IMG/VR virus record: IMGVR_UViG_3300007511_000021
Span: 1-62,966 of that record
From: a virus
DNA length: 62,966 bases
Direction: 5' to 3' (one strand)
This document shows positions 27,886 through 36,425 of the stretch, in pieces; position 1 is the stretch's first letter, and the number at the start of each line of letters is the position of its first letter. The notes beneath the pieces were generated by a model. That model saw nothing but the letters and a program-made list of their open reading frames with translations, ran no database searches and was not told the origin of the DNA. The position numbers and the translations under genes were made by a program.

Positions 27886-28302
27886 ATGAAAATTACTAAA
27901 ACACAGCTTAAAAACCTAGTTAAAGAATGTTTGCTTGAAGTACTAGCAGAAGGGTTAGGTAGCGAAGCCCAAGTCATATCTGAGACTAGAGCGGTAGCTA
28001 AAAAAACAAAAAAAAGAGCTCGAGCAGCAAGACCAAGCGCACTTGATAAAATTAAGTTTGATAAAAATCTTGATCAAAAAATTAGCAGCACTGTTGAAGG
28101 AATTACTAAAGATCCGATTATGCAATCTATATTTACAGATACAGCAAAAACTACGCTACAAGAGCAATTGCAGCACTCATCAACAGTTCCTGTTCCCCCT
28201 GGGGCAGATCGTGCAACACATGCCGCTGCTGCCTCCAATCCCACAGATTTATTTGAAGGTTCATCAAATTGGGCAATGCTAGCTTTTGATGAAACATCTT
28301 GA
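27886..28302 (+). CDS. Small head-region protein with N-terminal amphipathic helix and LAE motif
   Basis: 138 residues. The N-terminus is an amphipathic helix (KTQLKNLVKECLLEVLAEGL). Two features recur elsewhere: L-E-V-L-A-E-G-L resembles the capsid protein's L-D-V-L-A-E-G-I (residues 6-13), and the L-K-x-L-V-K-E-x-L helix resembles LRKIIRQELVEAL in the protein at 57083. LAE fits the gp21 protease consensus. A basic patch (KKTKKRARAAR) follows. Likely an internal or core protein processed during maturation; not assigned to a known family. Confidence 0.5.
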   Translation: MKITKTQLKNLVKECLLEVLAEGLGSEAQVISETRAVAKKTKKRARAARPSALDKIKFDKNLDQKISSTVEGITKDPIMQSIFTDTAKTTLQEQLQHSSTVPVPPGADRATHAAAASNPTDLFEGSSNWAMLAFDETS

Positions 28303-28319
28303 ATTTAATTTAAAGACTC

Positions 28320-28327
28320 TATACTTA
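28320..28327 (+). promoter_or_regulatory. Variant late promoter box TATACTTA
   Basis: One mismatch (C for T) from TATATTTA, in a 44-nt gap, 19 nt before the next ATG, with AGGAG at 28337-28341 between them. Confidence 0.35.
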
Positions 28328-28346
28328 CTAGTGATAGGAGAATACT

Positions 28347-28844
28347 ATGGCCGGATCAAATTTTTCGCACTCAAGTATGGGAAATATATTTCAAGTTAAC
28401 AAACCGCAAAATCCAGGTTTGCCAGGAAATAGAAATGATGAGCAACTTCGTGACGCATTTCCCAAGTCACCAATTTATTCTGCAGCAGGAGATGCTGAGG
28501 TAAAACAAAAATTTGAAGATCTTTGTCTTGATGGTACTCTTGCTGGAGAAGGCCAAAAAGGAAGCGGGTTTGGATTAAATTCATTTAGTAGAGATTTTGT
28601 TGACGCACCAGATTTAAATGCTGTATCAAAAGACAATAAGGGAAATCAAGTAGCCAGCCCATATGTTCCTAATGTTGCTGCACCAAATGATGCAGGTGAA
28701 CAAGAAAACATTGTTATTCCAAATAGGCCGGGCGGCGGCGACTTTTCTGGAGATGGATTAAAAAATCCAAAAGTTACTTCTCAAGATATTTCATTATTAA
28801 GAATGGGATCTTACGGTTTGGGAGTTAGCTCGCCACAAAGCTAA
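28347..28844 (+). CDS. Hypothetical Gly/Asn/Pro-rich head-region protein
   Basis: 165 residues, AGGAG upstream. Composition is Gly, Asn, Ser, Pro and Asp-rich with little hydrophobic core, so probably extended or disordered. No motif recognised. Lies in the head gene block behind a variant promoter box. Confidence 0.5.
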   Translation: MAGSNFSHSSMGNIFQVNKPQNPGLPGNRNDEQLRDAFPKSPIYSAAGDAEVKQKFEDLCLDGTLAGEGQKGSGFGLNSFSRDFVDAPDLNAVSKDNKGNQVASPYVPNVAAPNDAGEQENIVIPNRPGGGDFSGDGLKNPKVTSQDISLLRMGSYGLGVSSPQS

Positions 28845-28853
28845 AGCATTATT

Positions 28854-29420
28854 ATGACATCATTTTTGTATGAAAGATATATTTCTTTGAGATCTGATGT
28901 AAAATCACCAGGTAGCTACGGTGCGGTCTCATCAAGAGCTAAAACCAAACCATCAGTTGGAACAACACTTTCAAAAGCCCCCGGTTTTCCATATGACGAA
29001 CCTGCAAAAGAAATCAATGATGAAGATGGTGAAGATATTTCTCTAAAACTAAAGAAAAAGATCAATATTAAAATAGGCGGCCCTGCTCACAAAAATGATC
29101 CATTTTCTAGTAACTGGGTCGACCGCGGTGCATTTGTTAATTGGGCAACGCGCCTTGATTTGTACGAACAAAATAAAAAAGTAAAATTAAATGATATTGT
29201 AAAAGGGCTCAGTGGTAATACATCGCTAGGTGGCACCAGTAAGTTTTCTGCAATGGGTAATGGAGCAGGAATTTACAAAACAAGGAGCGGCAAAACGATC
29301 GGAATGAATATTGGCGGAAAAGCTCAAACTTTTGCCTCAAAAAAAACCAACAAAAGAATACCACCCTCCTTGGTGGATTTTATAAAACTATATGCAGAAG
29401 AAGATGGTAAAGAAATTTAA
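28854..29420 (+). CDS. Hypothetical head-region protein
   Basis: 188 residues, 9 nt after the previous stop, no clear Shine-Dalgarno. Opens with SFLYERYISLRSDV, a helix similar in spirit to other core proteins, then a Lys/Gly-rich region with INIKIGGPAH and a WATRLDLYEQNKK helix. Function not recognised. The bS21-like gene begins inside its 3' end. Confidence 0.5.
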   Translation: MTSFLYERYISLRSDVKSPGSYGAVSSRAKTKPSVGTTLSKAPGFPYDEPAKEINDEDGEDISLKLKKKINIKIGGPAHKNDPFSSNWVDRGAFVNWATRLDLYEQNKKVKLNDIVKGLSGNTSLGGTSKFSAMGNGAGIYKTRSGKTIGMNIGGKAQTFASKKTNKRIPPSLVDFIKLYAEEDGKEI

Positions 29421-29631
29421 TAAAAAAAGAGATTTTGAATATGGGGCTGTTGTTCGCGCAAAACATGGTGAACATCCCGATAAATTAGTAGCAAGATTTA
29501 AGAGAATGTGTAAAAACTCTGGCTTGCAAAAAGAGATAAGAGAAAGATATCTTTCGAGGTTTGTTTCCAAGTCAGAAATCAAAAGAAGAAAAAAGAATCT
29601 TGCAAAAAGAAGAATACTTAAAGATTCTTAA
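29392..29631 (+). CDS. bS21-like ribosomal protein
   Basis: 79 residues from ATG 29392; ATG 29404 (75 residues) is an alternative and neither has an ideal ribosome site. The centre LVARFKRMCKNSGLQKEIRER lines up with the bS21 core 'RFKRxCEKAGxxxExRRR', followed by a long basic helix ending KKNLAKRR, as in bS21. Host bS21 sits near the 3' end of 16S rRNA and helps initiation; phage copies are known from aquatic phages. It lies between head genes and just before the scaffold promoter, so it is probably made late, where it could bias host ribosomes toward phage messages (inference). Confidence 0.8.
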   Translation: MQKKMVKKFNKKRDFEYGAVVRAKHGEHPDKLVARFKRMCKNSGLQKEIRERYLSRFVSKSEIKRRKKNLAKRRILKDS

Positions 29632-29653
29632 AGGGACTTTTTCTTTGAATAAT

Positions 29654-29661
29654 CATATTTA
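29654..29661 (+). promoter_or_regulatory. Putative late promoter box CATATTTA
   Basis: CATATTTA 23 nt before the scaffold ATG at 29685. A start about 6-8 nt downstream would leave a leader containing AGGTGG, which supports both the promoter and the ATG choice. Confidence 0.6.
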
Positions 29662-29684
29662 ACAGTGTGGATAGGTGGAATTTT

Positions 29685-31130
29685 ATGTCAAGTAATCTTT
29701 ATGAACAAGCCATTGCCGATGCAAAACAGCTCCGTGAAATTGCGGAGCAAAATGCAAAAAATGCAATTATTGAGTCTATAACTCCTCAAATTAGAGAGTT
29801 AATAGAATCGCAAATCCTGGGTGAGGACTTAGAAGACGATAATTCTATTATTGAAGATTCTATGCCCAAGACAGACAATGATGCTAGCCAAGAATTTGAT
29901 CTTACACCTGAGTCTGTTGAAGAACTTAAGCATCTTCTTGAAGAAAAGCAGGATATAGATAATGACAGTAGTAACGAGATAGACGATTCAAATATTAGCG
30001 AAGCTGAAACTAAAGAGTCTAAAATTTTATTTACTGCAAATAAAGTCAAAGAATGTAACGAATATATTGATGCATTAAATGAAATGCTTGGAAATATACG
30101 AACAATTAATCCGGCTAGCTTAGATGAAAAAGAACTACAGAAATATATTGCGCTTGTTGCTATTTCCGACAAGGCAGTAAACAAACTAACAGAAGAAATG
30201 GAGACTACAGATAGCATGGATATATTCGAGCATGCTATTAAAAGTTCACAAGATCAAATCACAGATTTTAAAAAGGAGATTAAAGAAATGAAGAGATCAC
30301 TTAAAGACCTCCTATCTGAGGAAGTTATAACTATCGAATTAGACCTCGGAGATGTTGACGCACCTGAGGATGTTGAAGTTAGACTTCCAGAGGTAGAAGA
30401 GGAAGCAGAAGAGGGAGATGAAGAGCTCTCTGATGAAGAATCAGATGATCTTGAAGTTTCTGACGAGGAAGAGGTCGAGGAAGAGGAGCTAGAAGAGGAA
30501 GAGGAACTTGACCTCGACGCACTAGTTATGGAACTCGACGAGGAGGAAGCAGAAGATGTTCTTGAAGAAGAGGAAGATCTTGAGGCAGTCGCGGCCCTCG
30601 ACGAAGAGGAAGAAGAAGATATGATGGAGTCACTAAGTGATGACACAGTTCTTGAAATTGACGAGAACATGCTGCGCGAAGAGCTAGCTAATCTTATGAA
30701 TACTTCCGAAGATACCGAAACTAATATTAATGAAGAAACTGACACAACAATGCCCGTCGCCGATGAGCAAAATGACGCATTACGTGAAAAGCTAGACAAG
30801 TATGAAGAGGCAGTAACAGAGCTTAAAGCTCAACTTGCTGAAATGAACTTGTTTAATGCGAAGCTGCTCTACACCAATAAGCTGCTAATGAATAGTGAAC
30901 TAAACCAAGGCCAGCGTGCCCAGGCGATAGAGACACTCGACGATGCTGCAAGCTTGCGAGAGGTAAAGCTTCTATTTAAGACTCTTACAGAGTCATTTAG
31001 TAGACGCGCTGAGGATAAAACTTCCTCTCGCAATATCGGCGGCGCAAGTCGTCCAACCAAGTCTGCATCAATGAACCTTAACGAATCCAAAGAAGCTGGA
31101 CGTTGGGCATTGCTCGCAGGCATAAAGTAA
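29685..31130 (+). CDS. gp22: Prohead core scaffold protein (gp22-like)
   Basis: ATG 29685 is chosen over an upstream GTG because AGGTGG lies 6 nt before it. 481 residues, larger than T4 gp22 (269). Helical throughout. Residues ~215-320 are an extreme acidic tract of Glu/Asp. The C-terminal part (NALREKLDKYEEAVTELKAQ, then MNLFNAKLLYTNKLL and LDDAASLREVKLLFKTL) has the conserved coiled-coil end seen in gp22-type scaffolds of T4-like phages. Located directly before the capsid gene as in T4. It would fill the prohead and be destroyed by the gp21-like protease. Confidence 0.85.
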   Translation: MSSNLYEQAIADAKQLREIAEQNAKNAIIESITPQIRELIESQILGEDLEDDNSIIEDSMPKTDNDASQEFDLTPESVEELKHLLEEKQDIDNDSSNEIDDSNISEAETKESKILFTANKVKECNEYIDALNEMLGNIRTINPASLDEKELQKYIALVAISDKAVNKLTEEMETTDSMDIFEHAIKSSQDQITDFKKEIKEMKRSLKDLLSEEVITIELDLGDVDAPEDVEVRLPEVEEEAEEGDEELSDEESDDLEVSDEEEVEEEELEEEEELDLDALVMELDEEEAEDVLEEEEDLEAVAALDEEEEEDMMESLSDDTVLEIDENMLREELANLMNTSEDTETNINEETDTTMPVADEQNDALREKLDKYEEAVTELKAQLAEMNLFNAKLLYTNKLLMNSELNQGQRAQAIETLDDAASLREVKLLFKTLTESFSRRAEDKTSSRNIGGASRPTKSASMNLNESKEAGRWALLAGIK

Positions 31131-31160
31131 AGAAAACTTTAAAACTATAAGGAGACAAAA

Positions 31161-33116
31161 ATGTCTAAGTTTTCACTAGACGTGCTAGCAGAAGGAATTC
31201 GCTCACGTCATATGGGTGAGGAAAATTCCCGATTGGTCGAGAAGTGGTCACGCACAGGACTCCTACGTGGGCTGGAAGCAACAAAGCGAGAGAACATGGC
31301 TCGCTTGCTTGAGAACCAGACTGCAGAGCTACTAAGAGAGCAAAGCTCTGTTGGTACAGGTGGCGGTGCAGGATCAGCTTCAGGTGATCTTCGCGGTTTT
31401 TCTAACATCGCATTCCCAATCGTTCGTCGTGTATTCGGTGGACTAGTCGCAAACGAGCTGGTATCAATCCAGCCAATGAGCCTTCCTTCTGGACTGCTCT
31501 TCTATCTTGATTATACCTACGGTTCAAACGTCGGTGGTGACTCTTCACTTTCAACAGGTGATGCAGGATCAACCAATGACGCTCAAACATTTAAGCGTGG
31601 ACAATCAATTTATAACAACCCAACAGGTAAGGGTGTACGTTCAGGATCTACAGCCGCCGGCGGACAATATGACTTGGTAGGTGCTTCCTACTCTAAGGTC
31701 CACAGTTCTTCAGCAGTTGCTCCTGCACTTGTTCTTTTCTCTGGATCATTCGGATCAAATGCTTCACTAACTGATGCAACAACTGCAGCACCTGCTCTTT
31801 GTCACGCAACAGGTTCAGATGCCAAGCTTCTACAGTTTGACCCGCAGGTTCTTTCAAAGATCGAGGGTGATGCAGCGGGCATTAACGACGGACGTTTCCA
31901 GTTTGTTGTTCTTGATATTACAAACAGCATTTGGGACAAAGCTGACCTTACTAACGTAAAGGATATTTCACTATTCTCTGCTCAGCGCGATGGTCACGGC
32001 TCCGGCAAGACCGGTCTCAAGTCATTCGGTGACGAGTGGCAGGGCGGCGGAAACATCCTCAACCTTCGTCGTTTGAACCAGATTGGTACATTCGATAACT
32101 CTAACAACACATGGACATCTAATCCGCTTGTAACAACTTCAACTACTAATGCAGCATTGCTAGTCGTCGTTTCAGGTGCATATCAAGGTGGTAGCGCAGC
32201 CGGCGCAGCAAATAACTTCTTGACAATGTCATGTGCAGTTGGTGACTCTTTAGATGTAGAGAGCGGTTCTGGTTCAACCCTTACCATTCCTTCATTTGAG
32301 TCTGACTTCGGTTCAACTCCTTCCCCAGTCATCCCAGAGATCGACATCAAGGTTGAGTCAATCGCAGTTACAGCCGCAACACGTAAGCTACGTGCTCGCT
32401 GGTCACCAGAGCTCGCACAGGATCTTAACGCTTATCACTCACTCGATGCTGAGGTTGAGCTAACACAGATCCTCTCTGAGCAGGTTGCCCTAGAGATTGA
32501 CCGTGAGATTCTAAACGACCTCCTTACAGAGGCTCGTGGTGCAAACCTCTACTGGTCACGTGCTCCAGGTAAGTTCCTCAACAAGGAAACAGGCCTTGAA
32601 GTTAAGCTTAGCGATTCACTCGCAGCAGGCCCACGCTTCACAGGTACAGTTCGCGAATGGTATGAGACTCTCTCTGAGACAATCATCGACGTTGCAAACA
32701 CCATCCACCGCAAGACACTCCGTGGTTCTGCTAACTTCATCGTAACATCACCTGATGTTTGCACAATGCTTGAGGCTTCTGTTCTCTATCGTGCATCAAT
32801 CAGCCTTGATGGCGACGGTCAGGTTAAGACACCATTTAGTCTTGGCGCTGAGAAGGTCGGTACATTGAGCAACCGCTTCACAGTCTACAAGGACCCCTAC
32901 TTCCCACGCAACAAGATTCTTGTTGGCTATAAGGGCGGCAGCTACCTTGAGACTGGCTACGTATATGCTCCTTACGTACCTCTCATCGTTACTCCTACAA
33001 TCTTCGCACCAGAGGATTTCACCCCGCGCAAGGGTGTTATGACTCGCTACGGTAAGAAAATGGTTCGAGCTGACTTCTACGGAACGGTGACGGTTGCAGA
33101 TCTAAACGTAATCTAA
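31161..33116 (+). CDS. gp23: Major capsid protein (gp23-like)
   Basis: 651 residues versus 521 in T4. An N-terminal ~70-residue helical propeptide ends near ELLREQ (L-x-E, a candidate gp21 cut), followed by a Gly/Ser linker and FSNIAFPIVRRVFGGLVANEL, the gp23 core start. The C-terminus (KILVGYKGGSYLETGYVYA, then PLIVTPTIFAPEDFTPRKG, RYGKKMVRADFYG) is classic gp23. Residues ~120-390 are Gly/Ser/Ala-rich and expanded, probably an extra surface domain. Codon use shifts to C- and G-ending codons compared with neighbours, fitting very high expression. AAGGAG upstream and a terminator downstream. Confidence 0.96.
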   Translation: MSKFSLDVLAEGIRSRHMGEENSRLVEKWSRTGLLRGLEATKRENMARLLENQTAELLREQSSVGTGGGAGSASGDLRGFSNIAFPIVRRVFGGLVANELVSIQPMSLPSGLLFYLDYTYGSNVGGDSSLSTGDAGSTNDAQTFKRGQSIYNNPTGKGVRSGSTAAGGQYDLVGASYSKVHSSSAVAPALVLFSGSFGSNASLTDATTAAPALCHATGSDAKLLQFDPQVLSKIEGDAAGINDGRFQFVVLDITNSIWDKADLTNVKDISLFSAQRDGHGSGKTGLKSFGDEWQGGGNILNLRRLNQIGTFDNSNNTWTSNPLVTTSTTNAALLVVVSGAYQGGSAAGAANNFLTMSCAVGDSLDVESGSGSTLTIPSFESDFGSTPSPVIPEIDIKVESIAVTAATRKLRARWSPELAQDLNAYHSLDAEVELTQILSEQVALEIDREILNDLLTEARGANLYWSRAPGKFLNKETGLEVKLSDSLAAGPRFTGTVREWYETLSETIIDVANTIHRKTLRGSANFIVTSPDVCTMLEASVLYRASISLDGDGQVKTPFSLGAEKVGTLSNRFTVYKDPYFPRNKILVGYKGGSYLETGYVYAPYVPLIVTPTIFAPEDFTPRKGVMTRYGKKMVRADFYGTVTVADLNVI

Positions 33117-33152
33117 GATTATTAAGATCTAAAACGGTTTCAAAACCTTGGG

Positions 33153-33178
33153 AAAGGGACCTCTTCGGGGTCCCTTTT
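33153..33178 (+). terminator. Intrinsic terminator after capsid gene
   Basis: AAAGGGACC pairs with GGTCCCTTT around a seven-base TCTTCGG loop, then TTTTCTTTTG. It isolates the capsid message from the homing endonuclease downstream. Confidence 0.92.
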
Positions 33179-33226
33179 CTTTTGTTTGTTCCTATACCAC
33201 TAGCCCGTTAAAGGGTATAATGATAC

Positions 33227-34639
33227 ATGATATGTCAAATATGTAGTCACGAAGCCGAAGGCAAAAAGTTTTCCAATCATGTTCGAAAAGAGCATAAGAT
33301 GAATTCTAGACAATACACAATCAATTATTTCTACAATGGATCTCAACCTCAATGCGAAAATTGCGGAGAAGAAACCAGATACGTAGCTTATAGATTCAAA
33401 AGATTCTGCAAGAACTGTTCAAAAGTTGCCTCGTCAATCGCCGGAAAAGAAGGCGGAAAAGCCCAGGCGTGGAACAAAGGAAAGACAAAAGAAACAGATA
33501 GTAGAATACAAGAACAATCCGTCAAAATGTCTGGCAAAGGTAATCCATTCTTTGGAAAAAGACACACAGATGAATCAATAAATAAAATGCGATTCACAAA
33601 GATTGTTTCACGGTTTGAGTTTGAGAACAGAATAAAAGATAGAGAAGAAGAATTTGAGCTACTAACAAGCTATGATGACTATTTCTCTCGTCAAAGTCAG
33701 TATTTAGAATTTAAATGCAAGAAATGCAACGAAGTATCCAAAAAAACATTACAAGCATTTGAAAGAGGATCACTCTGCCCGGCTTGTAATCCGGTAGGAA
33801 CCTCGCAAGCTGAAAAAGAAATTGGTAAATTCATAGAATCACTCGGAGAAAATGTAGAATACAATGACCGATCTGTTCTTTCACCAAAAGAAATTGACGT
33901 ATTTGTCCCATCCAAAAATCTTGCCATTGAGCACAACGGTCTATACTTTCACGGAATTCTAAACGATGGAATCAAAAATAGAAGATACTATCTAAATAAA
34001 AAGCTTGACGCCAAGAAAAAAGGAATAAACTTAATTCATATTTTCAGCGATGAGTGGATTCATAAAAAAGAAATTTGCAAGTCAATGATTAAAAATCGAT
34101 TAGGCTTAATTGATCAAAAGATATTTGCAAGAAAATGTGAAATCAGAGAAGTAAAAGTAAAAGAAGCTAAAGAGTTCTTCGAAAGAAATCACATTTCTGG
34201 GTATGTTCCGTCAACAATAAGATTCGGATTATTTTATAGAAGTGAACTGGTTCTCTGTCTGTCACTGAGACGCCCTCGACACGGGAAGTATAAAGGTATG
34301 ACAGAGATCTCCAGATTTGCGTCTAAGATCAATACAAACGTGACAGGTGGGTTAACTAGGCTTCTTAAGAAAGCATCAATCTGGGCCAAGTCTGAGAACT
34401 ACACAGGTATTGTAACTTATGCCGACCTAAGATTTGGAAATGGCGACGGATATCTCACCGCCGGATTTGAGTTCAAAAAAGATACCGGCCCTGATTATTG
34501 GTACACAGACGGAAAAGTTCGATATGACAGGTTCCAGTTTAGGGCAAAAAATGGCAAGTCTGAAAAAGAAATAGCCAAAGAAAGAAAAGTCTTTAAAATA
34601 AATGGTTGTGGAAGTAATATTTTTACTTTGATTCTATAG
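33227..34639 (+). CDS. Free-standing homing endonuclease, zinc fingers plus Vsr-like nuclease
   Basis: 470 residues. Begins with a C2H2 finger (C3, C6, H18, H23), a second Cys set (CENC ... FCKNC), NUMOD-like WNKGKTKETD and NPFFGKRHTDESINKM, a third pair set (CKKC ... CPAC), then a Vsr-like core EIDVFVPSKNLAIEHNGLYF and LIHIFSDEW. The last ~160 residues (CEIREVKVKEAKEFFERNHI ...) form a separate domain often fused to such phage nucleases. A TATAAT hexamer at 33216-33221 is its likely promoter region. It sits between a terminator and the next head gene and interrupts nothing, so it is a mobile insertion. Confidence 0.8.
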   Translation: MICQICSHEAEGKKFSNHVRKEHKMNSRQYTINYFYNGSQPQCENCGEETRYVAYRFKRFCKNCSKVASSIAGKEGGKAQAWNKGKTKETDSRIQEQSVKMSGKGNPFFGKRHTDESINKMRFTKIVSRFEFENRIKDREEEFELLTSYDDYFSRQSQYLEFKCKKCNEVSKKTLQAFERGSLCPACNPVGTSQAEKEIGKFIESLGENVEYNDRSVLSPKEIDVFVPSKNLAIEHNGLYFHGILNDGIKNRRYYLNKKLDAKKKGINLIHIFSDEWIHKKEICKSMIKNRLGLIDQKIFARKCEIREVKVKEAKEFFERNHISGYVPSTIRFGLFYRSELVLCLSLRRPRHGKYKGMTEISRFASKINTNVTGGLTRLLKKASIWAKSENYTGIVTYADLRFGNGDGYLTAGFEFKKDTGPDYWYTDGKVRYDRFQFRAKNGKSEKEIAKERKVFKINGCGSNIFTLIL

Positions 34640-34720
34640 TTAGTGATAGGCCCGGTGCATAGCATATAGGTGACCCTGCCACCGCATCGGAATCATGCAG
34701 ACAAAAAAAGGAGAATAATT

Positions 34721-35107
34721 ATGCCAAAGGTAACATATACGGCCGCCAAAGGTCTCGTTCAAGAATCCGGATCTGGATTCGCAAATGGCTTTTATGTAAA
34801 GCCCGGTTCAACAACAAAAGCCGCAGCAACGCTACCTGTCCCACTAACTCATGCGGTTTGTGCAATGACAACAGACGGCGCCGAAGCCCTTACTCTTGCA
34901 AACGGAACACCCGGGCAGGTAATTCATATTCATCTTGCATCAGACGGCGGAGACGGAACACTCACACCGACCACTGCGTCTGGCTGGGCAACTATTGTTT
35001 TTGCCGATGCAGGCGATAGAGCAACATTGCAATTCGTTGACGGCTCCATTGGCTGGATAATCCTAGGCCTATCAGGAGTAGCAGGTCCTCCCGAAACAAC
35101 AGTATAA
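34721..35107 (+). CDS. Small beta-sandwich capsid decoration-type protein
   Basis: ATG 34721 is chosen because AAAGGAG lies directly upstream; an in-frame ATG 17 codons earlier has no ribosome site and gives an unlikely leader. 128 residues, beta-rich, with Thr/Gly/Ala and the pattern GDGTLTPTTASGW, TIVFADAGDRATLQF, GWIILGLSG. I recognise this pattern from small beta proteins next to capsid genes in many marine phages, usually regarded as decoration or fibre-tip modules. It is monocistronic: terminators lie on both sides of the capsid/decoration region. Confidence 0.6.
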   Translation: MPKVTYTAAKGLVQESGSGFANGFYVKPGSTTKAAATLPVPLTHAVCAMTTDGAEALTLANGTPGQVIHIHLASDGGDGTLTPTTASGWATIVFADAGDRATLQFVDGSIGWIILGLSGVAGPPETTV

Positions 35108-35140
35108 TTCAAATAAGCTTATTTAGTTTTATTGCAGAAG

Positions 35141-35167
35141 AGGTGCCTCAATCGGGGCACCTTTTTT
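35141..35167 (+). terminator. Intrinsic terminator after decoration gene
   Basis: AGGTGCC pairs with GGCACCT (35141-35147 with 35156-35162), extended by T-G and C-G pairs around an AATC loop, then a run of T. Ends the head region before the neck/tail operon. Confidence 0.92.
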
Positions 35168-35207
35168 GTATTCATTTCTTTCTTATGGGACTCAACTTCT
35201 ACTTCTT

Positions 35208-35215
35208 TATATTTA
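35208..35215 (+). promoter_or_regulatory. Putative late promoter box TATATTTA
   Basis: TATATTTA 27 nt before the neck gene start, directly after a terminator, so a promoter is needed here. Confidence 0.65.
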
Positions 35216-35242
35216 CTATTGTAGAGTTTCTGGAGAGTGTCT

Positions 35243-36415
35243 GTGACAACATTTGCTAATACAACTAATCCCACGCCTTTTGGTGCGTTTGATACCGATA
35301 CAGACTTTCAATCTGACGCTGATAAGCTAGTTACTTTTGTCAAGAGAAAGCTCGGCGACGATATCCTGTCAGTTGAATTAACAAAAAAACAAATTTTTGC
35401 ATGCTTTGAAGAGTCGTTTTTTCAATATGGACAAATTGTAAATGAATACCAAGCTAGATCACAATTATCAACATTTTTGGGAACTGCCACCGGAAGCATG
35501 TCAGGATCTGAGCAAAAGTTTCCAAGAGAGACATTACAGTTTTTAGAAAGACAAGCAGAACCCTATTCTTTTGAAGCGGGCATTGGAGGCTCTTATAACA
35601 CAACCTCCGGATCAATACAGCTTGTTAGCGGTCAACAAGACTATAATATCTACAAAGAGCTTAAAGATGAAAGCGGAAATTTACTTTATTCTTCATCGCT
35701 AAATACACAAACATCTAAAATGAAATTACAGGAAGTATTTCACTTTAATCCGCAGGCTGCATACAGGTTCTTTGACACAACGTCAGCAATCAACTATCTC
35801 AATAATGAGTTTAGTTTTGAATCATTTACACCCGAGACAATGTTTTATGTGCTCCCAGTATTTGAGGATATCCTCCGCGCCGGCCAGATGGATATCTCCC
35901 ATCGTGTTAGAAGATCTAACTATTCATATAAGATAATGGGGCAGAATATAAGGGTGTTTCCAACGCCTACGGGAAATCAATCTAATAAAAAGCTCTGGAT
36001 AAGAGTTGCATTTGCTCCAGATCCGCTCAATCCATCATATGGAGACAATACAATTTACGGCGTTTCTAATCTTTCTAATATCCCGTTTGGCGACTTGACA
36101 TATGCAAACGTCAACAGCATGGGAAGACAATGGGTAAGACAGTATACATTATCACTAAGCAAAGAGCTGCTTGGTCTAGTAAGGTCTAAATTTAAAACTA
36201 TTCCTATACCCAATACAGATATATCGCTAGACGGTGACAACTTAGTATCACAAGGAAGAGAAGACAAGAAAGAGCTTGTAGCCCAACTTAAGGAAATGTT
36301 AGACTCTATGACATACGATAAGATCATAGAAGTAAATGCGACAAAATCTGAAAATATTCAAAAGCACTTAAAGACCATACCCGTTCCTAACGGTCGTGCA
36401 ATTACAATGGGATAG
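35243..36415 (+). CDS. gp13: Neck protein (gp13-like)
   Basis: GTG 35243 fits GGAGAG (35232-35237) with normal spacing; GTG 35237 would overlap it. 390 residues. The C-terminal part (FKTIPIPNTDISLDGDNLVS, then QGREDKKELVAQLKEML) is the conserved gp13 ending as I know it from T4-like phages, and the N-terminus has VKRKLGDDILSVELTKKQI. It would cap the portal after packaging and link head to tail with gp14, encoded next. Confidence 0.75.
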   Translation: MTTFANTTNPTPFGAFDTDTDFQSDADKLVTFVKRKLGDDILSVELTKKQIFACFEESFFQYGQIVNEYQARSQLSTFLGTATGSMSGSEQKFPRETLQFLERQAEPYSFEAGIGGSYNTTSGSIQLVSGQQDYNIYKELKDESGNLLYSSSLNTQTSKMKLQEVFHFNPQAAYRFFDTTSAINYLNNEFSFESFTPETMFYVLPVFEDILRAGQMDISHRVRRSNYSYKIMGQNIRVFPTPTGNQSNKKLWIRVAFAPDPLNPSYGDNTIYGVSNLSNIPFGDLTYANVNSMGRQWVRQYTLSLSKELLGLVRSKFKTIPIPNTDISLDGDNLVSQGREDKKELVAQLKEMLDSMTYDKIIEVNATKSENIQKHLKTIPVPNGRAITMG

Positions 36416-36425
36416 GAGAAAATAA

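Noticed and set aside
30254-30799. 181-codon Ser-rich ORF on the minus strand
   Set aside because: It is the complement of the GAA/GAG-rich acidic tract in the scaffold gene (GAA/GAG reads as TTC/CTC or TCT/TCC in shifted frames).
33227-34639. Endonuclease at 33227 as an intron or intein inside the capsid gene
   Set aside because: The capsid C-terminus is complete and followed by a terminator before the endonuclease.
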